DNA of 64,000 nucleotides from Cordilura impudica (taxonomy: Eukaryota > Arthropoda > Insecta > Diptera > Scathophagidae): positions 189,843,253-189,907,252 of the forward strand of contig OY821519.1 in the NCBI GenBank assembly GCA_963682025.1, read 5' to 3'. Positions 10,929 through 21,749 of the stretch are shown in pieces; within the stretch, counting starts at the first letter, position 1; each line of letters starts with the position of its first letter. The translations under genes were made by a program, and so were the position numbers. Under the pieces are notes generated by a model that was not told the DNA's origin, made no database searches, and saw only the letters and a list, made by a program, of their open reading frames with translations.

Positions 10929-11727
10929 ACTCCCTTTATATTAACTCGTAGTGTCTGCTTGTCGAAAAAATTTTGGATCGATTTTAACCAATTTCCCGTG
11001 AGCCATTCGATCTAAAATTTTGCAGGCAGGCTCGTGGTAATAACAGAAATGATCTAACAATTTTTGGAGTGATGCCAAAACAATGGAAACTTTTAAATTT
11101 TTCTACCAGAGTTAATAAAAAAAATGTACAAAGGGTTAGTTTTTATGATATTATTACCACCACGGCCACAAAAACAACAAGTAAAGCTTTGACAACAACA
11201 CAACATTTAGAATAACAACAAGAACAATATAGAAACATCATATTTTTCATTTTTTATTTATTTTTCAGAGATTTACCTGGACCTGTTCCACCGATTTTAA
11301 CGATTTTTGAAACGGAAACCTTCCCATGAATTTGGCGAATCATTCCCACTAAAAATGATCACTATAGCTGCACTATTCAGGGTGTGATCGTGACAAGAAC
11401 AACACAGAAAATTATATTTTTTCAAGACTTTTTTTAGTTCTTCATTCAAATCTCGGGCCCTAATCGACCGATTTGGACGATTTTAAATAGCAAACTTTCC
11501 AGGATGTTAATGAATAATTTTTTGTGTCAGCGATCACCCTAGCTGCCCGATTGATGCCGTCATCGTGATTTCCACAGACGGACAGACGGACATCGCTATA
11601 TCAACTCCGGTTGTTATAAGGATCACAAATATATATATTTGATGAGGTCCAACATTTTTTTTCTAATTATTACAAACGGAATGACAAACTTATATATACC
11701 CTCTGCATACTGGAGTGGAGGGTATAA
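10929..11727 (+). repeat. Second DINE/mini-me-like family (family E), near-complete copy
   Basis: Starts near CTCCCTTTATATTAACTCG and ends with TATACCCTCTGCATACTGG followed by GGAGGGTATAAAA. It contains CAGACGGACAGACGGACATCG near 11577, the same GTCY-type tract seen in family A. Fragments recur at 19580, 27700 and 41395. It has no coding capacity. The 3' end abuts the TIR element that begins at about 11728. Confidence 0.65.
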
Positions 11728-13710
11728 AAAACGTCTGGTTTCTCTTCATGTACGTAAATATGATACCTTTACGTAAGAAATAACACCAACCAGAAGAAAA
11801 TTGACCGAAATTTGACAAAGTTATAAGCAATTGAGTGAGTGAATCCAAGTCCCGTATTTTCCGAATATTTTATTTTTTCAACAATTTATTGGGTTTAAAC
11901 GCTCGCAATACATTCTTGACATTTTTGTGTATTAGCAATAATTGTGGCTCTTACTTTGTCTTCGCTTGCTTTTAAGGTCCGTTTATCTAGTGAGAAACCA
12001 TACATAGTCTCCCAACATTGCTTCATCCCAAAATCCTTGGTCTTAATTTCGGAAAGAAATTCAAATGCGAATGCAAGAAATTGATTTTTAGAGACATATT
12101 TACACCTGTAAGAAATAAATAAAATGGTAAAAACAATACAATAGAAAACAACCAGGAACGAAATTAAATAATGGCATTCCGTACCCATCTTGTTGTAGTT
12201 CTTCAGCAAATCGGTAATAATCTCCTTGTTGTTAGGGCTTTTATTGCTCCCAAGAAAATTTATAACAGCCCGTTGAAATGAATTCCAGGCCTTGTTGTTA
12301 AATATTTTGGAAAATCTGTGCTTTTTAGCAATTTCTTTATGTGTGGACCATCGAAGACGCCTTTCTTGATTTTTGCTAAAGAAAGCTGCAGGAAAAGGGT
12401 TTTCAAATAGGAAAATACTTGGCTTTAATTGCCTAAGGCCTTCATAAAATTTTTAATAAGGCCAAGTTTAATGTGCAACGCTGGAAGGATTATATTTATT
12501 TTTTGACAAGAGGCATGTATTTAATATTGTCTTTGCCCACTGTGACGTTCTCCCTTTCTGGCCAGTGTTTTCTTCTATAATGATGTTCACGAGCACGACT
12601 GTCCCAGAGGCAAAGAAAGCAGCAATATTCTGTATATCCACCCTGCATTCCACACAACATGCCGACGACTTTGAGATCGGAACATATTTTCCAGTTGTAA
12701 TGCTCATATTGAATGTAGTTTAGCAAACTGATCGTTGTGGCGTATGATTCTTTAGTGTTGATAGCATGAGCGATGGGGATAGAAAATTTTTTATTTCTAG
12801 TATGCAGTAGGACTGCTTTCAAACTCTCCGTACTACCATCAATGAACAAGCGCCACTCATTTGAATCATAAGGCGCTCCGAGTTGCTCAAACAATGCAGG
12901 AATATCGTTACAGTAGCATATGTTGTTTTCCTTTTTAAAATGTTGTGCGTAAGGTTTATCACGGTTTCTGTAAAATGTTCCATTTATTCCCGGAGCCAAA
13001 GATTTCCGTGCTTCAGGCGAGATGCTTTTACCTTTGACAGCTCGAGATCTCTCACCAAATCATTCAGTTCAGGCTGCGTAAAATTTTGCAATTGCGACTC
13101 CTGTTGAAATTCATTATCACTGCTTGTTGAATCGGATGAGGAAATTCACTTGAATGTGGAACTAGAAGCGAAACAGATGCTACTGTCGCATAAACCCCTT
13201 TGTCACTCTTTCCAAACCAGTGGATTTGCTCAGGCAAAAGTAACAATCAATCGAATGGCAGAGCAGCTCTCTCCATATCATCGGTACACCGAATTTCATG
13301 TATCGTGTATCGTCTCATTTGGAATAAAATTCACTTTATTATTAATTCAATTGTATATATAAATTTAATTTTACTGTGATGAACCAGAAGCCCACGCGGC
13401 AAGAGATATATGGCACGATAAGCAAACATTATTTGGTGTACATTGCTCTTGAAAAATTGCAGGTGCTATTCCAAAGACAAAGCAAGAGCCACAACTATTT
13501 CTAACATACAAAAATATCAAGAATGTATCGCAGGCGTTTAAACCCAATAAAGTGTTGAAAAAAATAAAATATTCGGAAAATATGAGATTTGGATTTATTC
13601 ACTCAATTGCTTATAACTTTGTCATATTTCGGTCGAATTTCTTCTGGTTGGTGTTAGTTCTTATGTAAAGGTATCATATTGTCGTACATGAAGAGACACC
13701 AGACGTTTTG
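11728..13710 (-). mobile_element. TIR DNA transposon (about 2 kb) carrying a broken 'YCNDIP' gene
   Basis: Terminal inverted repeats of about 200 bp (11728-11925 and 13511-13710) begin AAACGTCTGG and stay about 90 percent identical. The gene inside is on the minus strand and its stop codon lies within the left TIR, so the inverted repeat includes the last coding residues. No clear target duplication is visible. The superfamily cannot be fixed from the termini alone. Confidence 0.7.
11895..13160 (-). pseudogene. Transposon-borne protein with LTQxELNDLVRDL / YCNDIP / LFIDG motifs, frameshifted
   Basis: Ordered blocks on the minus strand. First come an acidic Ser-rich start (SSDSTSSDNEF) and FTQPELNDLVRDLELSK. 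Then ICYCNDIPALFEQLGAPYD, EWRLFIDGSTESLKAVLLH, PIAHAINTKESYATTISLL, CSDLKVVGMLCGMQGGYTE, CCFLCLWDSRAREHHY and, after a stop, LPALHIKLGLIKNFMKAL and KIKKGVFDGPHI. The last part is LLKNYNKMG, after which the frame is scrambled. I recall this block order from multicopy, unnamed arthropod and cnidarian proteins linked to transposons; the catalytic role is not established here. There are at least three stops or frameshifts and a deletion where the later His-rich block would be. It is not functional. Confidence 0.65.
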
Positions 13711-13829
13711 TTTTTAACGATTTGTACTTTTCCATCGGCACAGAATCACTGTAAAATATAATTTTTTTTGAAAATGTGCCCCATTTTTATCGATATATTT
13801 TGAACCGCTTTACCAATTAAAGATCCGAT

Positions 13830-14090
13830 TATAAATATTTGTTCGTCATCTCAATACCTCAATACCGACCCAATCGGACTATGCTTCCAATTTTTTTGGC
13901 TTCCAATATCATGTGGACCTTTCTCTCTTGGCGATCCATGTTTCTTATCAATTGTCAAATTCTTCAAATAGGTACTAAAGCATTGGAAACAACCGTCGAT
14001 TCCTTGGCCCACTTTTCATAGGACTAAGTTTGATTTTGTTTGAAATACTCCATAATTTTATCACGTACTTATATTTCGTCACTCATTTTA
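13830..14090 (-). pseudogene. Tc1-like transposase N-terminal remnant
   Basis: The minus strand reads MSDEI-VRDKIMEYFKQN, SYEKWAKE, then NMDRQERKVHMILEAKKIGSIVRLG. This resembles the HTH start and the GRKxxxxxxKKxxKIVR linker of Tc1-like transposases. It contains four or more stops and no catalytic domain. The similarity is short, so the assignment is tentative. Confidence 0.45.
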
Positions 14091-14144
14091 ATCAAACTAA
14101 CAGCAAATGAACAAGGTTTCCAAGATATCTTGATGAAAAAAACA

Positions 14145-14295
14145 ATGTGGGTGCGATTACAGGGGAGATGTGTAAAATCTAGTAATTAAAAAAAATTTAC
14201 TAATAATAAATAATAAAATTAGTTATTAATAATGAAATAATTACAAACTTTTAATTACTAGAGGTTAAGTATCTCCCCTGTCATCGGACTCACAT
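14145..14295. mobile_element. Foldback MITE (family C)
   Basis: 151 bp. The left arm ATGTGGGTGCGATTACAGGG and the right arm's complement ATGTGAGTCCGATGACAGGG continue through GGAGAT and CTAGTAATTAAAA, giving about 45-bp arms around an AT loop. Single arms recur at 20861-20898 and 49669-49715. Confidence 0.65.
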
Positions 14296-16995
14296 CGATT
14301 TTTATTATTTCAATTTGTTTTTGTAGTATTTATAGCAAAATAATTTAGTTACCGCATTATACCAAAGACATGTAATATAAAGATATTGCAAGATGCATAA
14401 CGGGTTTAGTTCAAGAATACAACAATATATGGGGGCTGAAATGAATTGGAATATTTATTTTTCTGGAATATTTATTTTTTTATATTTTTATTTTTAGTTT
14501 ATTTTATACAAACAAACAACCAGCTCTCAAAATTTTAGTTTAAATATTTACAATTTATGATATTTTTGATATTTGCACGTTAACACGAACATATTTCACA
14601 AAATTAATGGAATAACAAACTATTCCAATTGCAATTTTGTAAAATTCAACAGCAAGTGCCATCTATGTATCACTTATAGCAAACAACTGCAGGGGCTCTG
14701 GTTATAATTATGGGGTTGTTGAATTATGTATATGTTATATGTTTACAACAAAGGGTTGTTGAATTAGCTGAAAACAATTTATATCATACAACAATGCACT
14801 CTTACGTCAAACCGTTTCTTATTGCTTACGCTGTTTTTGTGATTGTATTGTGAAATAGATTTTTGCCCCTCGAATAATGCTTGCCAAAAAAGTTAAGAGA
14901 AAAGTCGTGTGGTAAGATTTTTTCGACCTCACTCCATTATTTGAAATTTAATTAACGGGATCGATAACTGATAACTTCCGTAGACCATACTAAATTCATT
15001 GGTAATGCTCCAAATTTTCACCACATATGGATCTGAAGAAAAATATTATCTTTTTCAATCCTACGGACACTTTTTTTTTTGCTCTAAACACATTTGATGG
15101 TATTTAATCGATTCTAAAACAAATAAGTAGCTTTTCTAATATCACTACATGTAGACAAAGAAATTATATTTTTATCAAACAATAAATTTATAATCTGAGT
15201 AATAAATGTACATTTTACACTCCGAGCCTAATAAAGATAACAACAAAATGTGTTAAGTCATTTGATAACTGCGAACACAGCGCGTAACCCAAAGTTAGTC
15301 TACGTTTGGCGAATTTTTTTTTTTATAAATAAAAAACAATTAAATTCATTTAATGTTTGTAGGATTATAAAAGCTTGAAATTTTTATTTCAGTGGAAACG
15401 TATTTATCTCGTTGCTAATTTATCGGTCATGTAAGACAACACATTGTTAAAACAAAAGATTATTAACTATTTGCGTTAACACCACAAAAAAATGAAGTTC
15501 AAGGTTATTGTCAGATAAGATAAATTTGTATACACACTTGTAGCTCTTCTAGTATTACCCTACAGATATCTGTGTCAGGGAATTAGGAGTAAGTGAAGAC
15601 GTTTGTAACTAATGATCGATTTTTTTTACAGCGATCGATTACTTTCTGAATTGATTAAGCAATTAATTTTTAGAATTTTAGTCGGCTCAAGGACTAATCC
15701 CATTAAATCCTGTTTGTGTATACCCCTGAAATCATAACTCTAAACACAACCCGTTTTTTTACATTTACAAACGATACATTACAGTGATAGCTATATTGAT
15801 AAATGTGGATTCTATAAAAATGCGCTCCCTCATGTTTTTTACATTCGGTCTAAAAGATATATGGTTAAAATTTGAGCATAATCGGTCATAAAGAAAAATA
15901 TTTTACAATTTTAACAAAATTGTTTTTAAATGCTGTATTTTCTGAATTTTTTTAATAGAATTTGGTATTTATAATTCCTTCGGTATAAAATATATAAGAT
16001 AGAAGAAAGAAAATTCCCAACTTAATTTAACTACACTAATGTAATAATATTTTTTTTAATTCCCTTTTATACTCGTATAGACTTAAATGTGTCCGCTTTT
16101 AATTAGCTTTGGATCAGCTAATCAACCTCGAAATATAAAAGATGGAAAAAAGTCAATTTCGAGCGCTTGATATCTATAATATGCACCATAAAATTCAAAA
16201 AGTTTACTGACTTCTGTTGTAGTCCCACAATCACTAGTTTTGGCCAATATTCTGAACGATAAAGTATGAGCCGATCGGAAAGGGAAAGTGCGTAAGGTTG
16301 TCATATGCATACAATAAGGCTCTCCGATTTCGATTTTAAATGATCAGTTGGGTTTTAGAAATCTGTTCAAAAAATGTATGCATCGTTTGCTTACAATTGA
16401 CCACAAACGTAATCGTGGGTAGACTCGAAAGGAATGCTTGACGTTGTTTAACTTGGATCCATTACAACACTCCGGAGACCACACAGCAATCAAAATGGTT
16501 TTTCCATTGAAAACTCCATGAATTATACTCCATGAATTTATACCTCATTTGGCACATATTCCGAAGTTAGCCCTCAAGAGAAAGATATTTAGCTTCAACA
16601 ATGAAATGATTGATTAAACAAATGCCTATTTTAAGGGCCTTGAGAAATTCTTTAATTTGGAAGGGACACAAAGATGCTTCTCGAGTTTGATTCCCCTTTC
16701 TACGGAGTCATTAACTATTTCTAAATTTTCTAAAATATTTTTTCCTCTTATTCCAAATATTTCATTATGATTGATCTTTGAAAAAAAACACATATATTTA
16801 GAAACGCTTAAAGAGTTACTTTTTCTTTTTAATTTTTTTTTTTTTTTGAAAATAACTGCTCCAAAATCTCGGATATTTTTCTGTTGATAAAGTTCATAAA
16901 ATTCTCCTGTTTTAATAGAGCACTAATTCTCTATTAATTCCTTCGTCAAACAAGGCCCACATAATCTTCCCTATTATACATACATTCATTATACA
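14296..16995. other. Gene-free stretch, nothing firmly recognised
   Basis: AT-rich sequence with no conserved frames. Positions 14400-14880 share a T-rich tract and a TTTTTGTGATTNTNTTGTGAAATAGAT block with 49.72-50.06 kb, so they probably belong to a longer family C relative. Positions 16200-16700 are of normal complexity but show no motif I recognise. Confidence 0.4.
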
Positions 16996-17354
16996 TCTAT
17001 AATATTAATAGGCAAGGCGATTTCTTTTTACCGATGTAAGTTTCACAGTTTTACCCCGATTTTGACAAAAAATTTATCGTTTGAAAGGTATTTCTATTTA
17101 TCTCTAGCCCAGATTTACAGATTTTCATCGTCTGGAATATTTTTTGGAGTTATGATCATTTAAAGTTGCTACTAAGCCATACATAAAATTATACAATGCT
17201 ATGTATGTGTTTATTAAATTTGTAAATGTGTTGAGTTTGTTTTCTTCATTTAAAATGAGTTGAATTGTGAAGCATACCTTTAGGGTCTTTATTAAATGAA
17301 AAAATAAATTTTCCTAGAATTTGAAATCGAATTTCGAGTGCTGGAATCTGCTAG
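16996..17354 (+). mobile_element. Non-autonomous Helitron (family B), plus-strand member of an inverted pair
   Basis: Starts after A with TCTATAATATTAATAGGC and ends CTAG before T. The 3' hairpin is damaged (AAATCGAATTTCGAG in place of the perfect CTCGAATTTCGAG) 12 nt before CTAG. 359 bp and non-coding. The 3' end faces that of the next copy. Confidence 0.8.
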
Positions 17355-17418
17355 TATATATAAAAGTGAAAGTATGTATGTTTTTTTTATTTTTATTGAT
17401 CTATGTATTTATTCAGTA

Positions 17419-17792
17419 CTAGCAGATTCTAGCACTCGAAATTCGAGTGCAAATTCTGGGAAATTTTATTTTTTATTTACTAAAGACCCTAAAGGTACAC
17501 TTCACAATTCAGCTCACTTTAAATTAAGAAAACAAACTCAACACAATAAAACAAACACATCAACAAATTTAATAAACACACACATAGCTTTGTATAATTT
17601 TATGTATGTGTTAATAGCAACTTTAAACGATCATAACTCCAAAAAAATATTTCAGACGATGCAAATCTGTAAATCTGGGTAACAGCTAAAAAGAAATACC
17701 TTTCAAATGATAAATTTTTTTTTCAAAATCGGAGTATAACTCTAAAACTTACATCGGTCACAAGAAATCGCCATGCCTATTAATATTATAGA
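17419..17792 (-). mobile_element. Non-autonomous Helitron (family B), minus-strand member of the inverted pair
   Basis: The CTAG end is at 17419 with a perfect 13-nt hairpin (CTCGAAATTCGAG), and the TCTATAATATTAATAG end is at 17792, where TATAGATAT is partly duplicated. It is of the same subfamily as the 16996 copy (both have the ATCGTCTG/TTTTTGGAGTTATGATC variant). It is separated from that copy by 64 bp of AT-rich spacer. Confidence 0.85.
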
Positions 17793-18407
17793 TATTATAG
17801 AAAAATTTTTTTTTGTGTTTCCCCAGGTACAGAGCTGTCTATTTTTTTTTTTCACAATTTTTCAACTTTGATGGAAAATAATTTTTTTTTGTTAGTTTTA
17901 AAACATAAAAACATTGAAAAAGAAACATTAAAAATACAAAATTTTTAAAAATCATGTTTTTTAGTTAAACATGATTTTTTTTCATGCCGTTAACAAATTT
18001 CAACTTTGATAATCCATAAGTAAGCATCTAGAAGGCGTAGCACCTTATTCAAATTATTTCATACGTAGGGAGCACAATTAGTTATCTATTTGATTATCTC
18101 AATCGGTTCAAAAGTTATAATTTTTGCAACGAAAAAACTTATGTGCGTCACTGTGCTACAGTCAAGCTCAAGTAGTAAATGAGTTACCCGAGTCGAGCAA
18201 GTAGCTTTAGCAGTCAAAACTAACACTTATTATATTTGAAAGCATGTAAAACGATAAATATAATATTTAGTATAACAAGTATATACTTATTGAAATCGTA
18301 CAACTACGGAAATATCATTATATTTCACTTGAAAATACACACCATAGATGTTTGACATCATTTAAATAATATTTAAAACATATTTTTTTGAAACAAATGA
18401 ATTTTTA
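17793..18407. other. No gene recognised
   Basis: AT-rich sequence with T-runs and a local hairpin (TCATGTTTTTTAGTTAAACATGA at about 17954-17976, read as two arms). Nothing else stands out. Confidence 0.5.
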
Positions 18408-18960
18408 TTATATGAAAAAAGCTTTTATTTTTGTGTGACATTTTTGGTTGGATGAAATTAATGCAAGCAGAACAGAAATGTTAGCGTCTGTATCGATCAG
18501 AAAATGCAAGTTGACCTCCTTGTCGTAAATAAATAAGGGATTGGTTACTGGTATGCGGTCACTAAACGCAATGAAGTTTTCCGACTGCGAAACGTTGCTG
18601 ACAAAAGCACGGCTGTCGGAACTTCTTAGCATTGCACCCAAAACGGTGATGATACTAGCAAATACCAGATAGAGAAGTAGCTATAAAATGATTCTTTGGC
18701 ATCGGGTTTTTAGCTCTTCTCCGATTTCATTCGCCATCTTAGCAATGTTGTCCAGCGATTCTGTAGAAGTTGGCAGTATTATCTGCGATCGTAGTCTTTG
18801 CATCCACATGGTCCTCAGCAAATCTTTCGTAACCCTACCGCTTGCTATCATTAGCATTTCGTGGAGCAACGCTTTCAGTTTCATGTCGCTGATATTCATA
18901 TTGTTGAGAATATGTTTAATGCGGTTCTCCTCAGACAGAGAAAAGTGCTCGATTAGTCAT
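18408..18960 (-). pseudogene. LTR retrotransposon gag C-terminus and aspartic protease remnant
   Basis: The minus strand first gives ENRIKHILNNMNISDMKLKA, LHEMLMIASGRVTKDLLRTM and W-QRLRSQIILPTS, like the Gag of Ty3/gypsy elements in arthropods (the usual form is RKPSQLLREMR...LLRTLWLQRLP). A second frame then has LFIYDKEVNLHFLIDTDANISVLLA, the retropepsin active-site loop, with DTDAN where DTGAD is normal. Loss of the Gly-Ala context means an inactive protease. RT and integrase are absent. It lies about 60 nt downstream (in minus orientation) of a tRNA-Trp-type primer site, so most of gag is deleted. Confidence 0.65.
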
Positions 18961-19021
18961 TAGGGAATATATTCGTATTATTAAGAATTAAAAAGCACGG
19001 TCACGTATTTAATTTAAGCTT

Positions 19022-19031
19022 GGGGTCACCA
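19022..19031 (-). other. Putative primer binding site (tRNA-Trp type)
   Basis: On the minus strand TGGTGACCCC follows TTCGGTAAT. It matches the complement of the 3' end of fly tRNA-Trp (…GGGGTCACCA) over 10 nt. This primer is used by CsRn1-type Ty3/gypsy elements. Its place just upstream of the gag-protease remnant supports the call. Confidence 0.5.
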
Positions 19032-19159
19032 ATTACCGAAGTTATAAATTTAATTGAAAGAAAATACAGGTCTGATAATTTTCACTTTCAAGTTTCGATT
19101 TAATTCTTAAACTCTTTCTTTTAACTCATACTCTCTGTCTGTCTGTCTGTCGTGGGTCA

Positions 19160-19515
19160 GCCCCATTCTCCCTTATCCAACTGATCTGAAACTTGGCCCA
19201 TAGTCTTGTTGTGAAAAAATATCAACTTTGATTTTGTCACGCACAGTCAAGCATGGTCACGCACAGTCACGGAGAGATTTAAAACGGATTTCCCCTCATC
19301 CAATCAATCCGAAACTTAGTCGATATACTTGCTGTAAGGGAAGATTTACTTCGACATAGTCACGCAAAATCACGCATATTCACGCACAGTCACGCAGAGA
19401 TTAAAACCTCACTTCTCCTCATCGATCTGAAGCTTTGTCCATAGACTTGTTGCGGCCAAAGATTAATTTTAAAATAGTCACGTAAAGTCACACACAGTCA
19501 CGGAAAGATTCAAAA
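19160..19515. repeat. Three ~115-bp tandem units rich in GTCACGCACAGTCACG
   Basis: Each unit runs from a TCATCCAATC/CTGAANCTT block, through ATAGNCTTGTTG, to several CAGTCACG motifs and AGATTNAAAAC. Units start near 19160, 19275 and 19395 and differ by 20-30 percent. A (GTCT)n tract precedes them (19137-19152). The array lies where the LTR of the adjacent retrotransposon would be, but an LTR identity is not shown. Confidence 0.6.
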
Positions 19516-19579
19516 CTCATATGCATAAGGAAAGAAAGAGTTTTAATAAAAACTGTTTTTATAGGTTAGGTTATTATTA

Positions 19580-19700
19580 CTACCTTTATATTAACTCGTA
19601 AAGTCTGCTTGCCTGCTTGTTGACAGAAGTTTGGATCGATTTTTAACCCTTTTCTCGTGATCCAATCGAGCTGAAGCTTTGCAGGCAGACTCGATATAAA
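19580..19700 (+). repeat. Family E fragment (5' part)
   Basis: Matches 10929-11040: CCTTTATATTAACTCGTAAAG, CTGCTTG, GATCGATTTTTAACCC, TCGTGATCCAATCGA and TTTGCAGGCAGACTCG. It is truncated after that. Confidence 0.65.
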
Positions 19701-19910
19701 AAAAGTATTGCAAAAAGAAAAAATTTTGCAAAAATATTGTAAAAAAATTTTTGTCTGTAGAATTTACAATTGTTGAGTAAGACTGAAATGATACGGTAAA
19801 CTTAATTGACAAAAAGAATGTAATAAAAACTTGGTTTTAATGCATTATTTTTTGATGTGTAAACATCTATACGCGCAGGGGTGTAAATTTCTAATTCACA
19901 ATACAATCAC

Positions 19911-20720
19911 AACAAGTAAGAAAATTACAGTCGGTCAACACCGACTATACGATACCCTATACCATGCGTTTAGAGACCATATCTCTCAGGTCCAACTAAC
20001 TGGATATAGAAAATAAGCATAAACCAAATTTGAGGGGGATTGTTATTAATTTTTTCGGCTGCAGATATGAAAAAGTTCATATCGGATGCTATATCTATAT
20101 GGGGGCTAGGCCCAAAAATGGACCGACCCTGACCATGTTTGGTAAAGTCTCTTGTATTTTGCAAAAATATATACATACAAAATTTGAGAAGAATCAGTGC
20201 TATATTTTTATTTTTTGGTAGATTTAAGTGAAGATCGGGAAGCAGCTCTATATGGGGCCTATGACTAAGAGTTGTCCAATAGGGATAATTTTTGGACTAC
20301 TGATTAAAGGATGTAATATATACATACAAACCCAATTTGACTAAGATTTGTATGATAATTTGGATCTTATGGCAATATATGTTGATTTCATAGGGGTCAT
20401 TTGTATGGGGGCTAGGTCTGAACATGGACGGATTCTCACCAATTTCGACAGCGTTCATCCCATGGCCAATAAAAGCTTATATACCAAATTTCATCAAAAC
20501 ATATTTATATTTGCGACCTGCAGTTTGATTAAAAGGTTTACATGGACACACAGACGGACGGACGGACGGACGGACGGACGGACATCGTTAAATCGAATCA
20601 GATAGTGATTCTGATTCGATCGGTATAATTAAAGATGGGTGTAGGTCAAATATTTTTGGTTGTTACAAACAGCAGCACAAAGTCATTATACCCAAACCAC
20701 ATAGTGGTATAGGGTATAAA
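19911..20720 (-). repeat. DINE-1/mini-me-like element (family A), copy 5
   Basis: Full-length minus copy. The hairpin end at 19911 has a decayed palindrome (AGTCGGTCAACACCGACT). It has six GACG units at about 20550-20582 and an intact GGTATAGGGTATAAAA terminus at 20720. Confidence 0.85.
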
Positions 20721-20860
20721 AACAGCGTAATATGTGAGCGTAAGATTTTACGCGTAACATGTAAGCATTAAGACAAATCGGTGTGACATGATTGTTTGGT
20801 GAAAAAATTATGATATGTAATAATCTTTTTGTCGCTGTTTTCTGCATTTTATTTATTACC

Positions 20861-20898
20861 AGATGTTTACACATCTCCCCTGTGATCGGACTCACATG
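20861..20898. repeat. Single arm of the family C foldback element
   Basis: AGATGTTTACACATCTCCCCTG followed by TGATCGGACTCACAT matches the arm at 14258-14295. It has no partner arm nearby. Confidence 0.55.
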
Positions 20899-21470
20899 AT
20901 TTTTTTTTTACTTTGACTTAACAAATGTTGTATTAATATATAAAATATATTTTTTTGGAACAAGTTAGTTATAATATAACAGTTATTAGATTACTTTCTG
21001 AAAATACTGAAGCATTCTGATAAAACCTGTGGAGGGGGCTAAATACAACTAGACAAAGATCCGCCACGTTCTACTCAAATGTATGATAATATGTTGTTCG
21101 TATACGATTCATGTCTATTTTCAAAAATTTTTTCAAGAATACTTGGAAAGAAATTAATAGTATTTCAATTTGAATATATATAGAGATTCAAAATTTCAAA
21201 GCATTCCGACAAAAATGTTGGTGCTTGGAAACAACTACTAGAAAAAGAGCACGAATTGTAAACATTTTTTTTTTTTATTTTTATACTATTTGTGATCGAC
21301 TATACTCATAAATTATTCATTAAAAATTTTAAACAGTTTCGACCAAAATTGTGGTGACAGTATAGTACTACTCGACTTATATTGACCACTTTCTATACAA
21401 ATGTGTGAATATATGCTATTGTTTGAAGTTTGATGGTATTTTACAGAAAATTTTCCACAATAAAAGTTTC
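20899..21470. other. AT-rich sequence, nothing recognised
   Basis: No conserved frame or clear repeat ends. It may include unrecognisably decayed family A sequence leading into 21471. Confidence 0.45.
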
Positions 21471-21749
21471 AAATCATTGAGAAAATCTATACAATATTTT
21501 TGTCTTTCGATAGATATAAGTGAAGATTAGGATACAGCTTTATATGGGGACTACAACTAAAAATTATCCTGCAGGATTTATTTTTGGATAAATAATTAAT
21601 GGGTGTAATATACGTAAGTAAACTAAATTTCGATAATCTGACCTTACGGCAATATGAGTCAATCTCATGGGGGTTTTTTTATATATCCCCAAAAATTTAT
21701 ATTTGCAACCTGTAGTAACTCAATTATGAGATTTTCATGGACATACATA
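21471..21749 (-). repeat. Old family A copy 6, left part
   Basis: Decayed minus copy. It has ATAGATATAAGTGAAGATTAGG, TATATGGGGACTACAACTAA, TTAATGGGTGTAATATACG, CGGCAATATGAGTCAATCTC and ATTTTCATGGACATACATA. It is interrupted at 21749 by the 2.3 kb TIR element and resumes at 24044. Confidence 0.65.
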
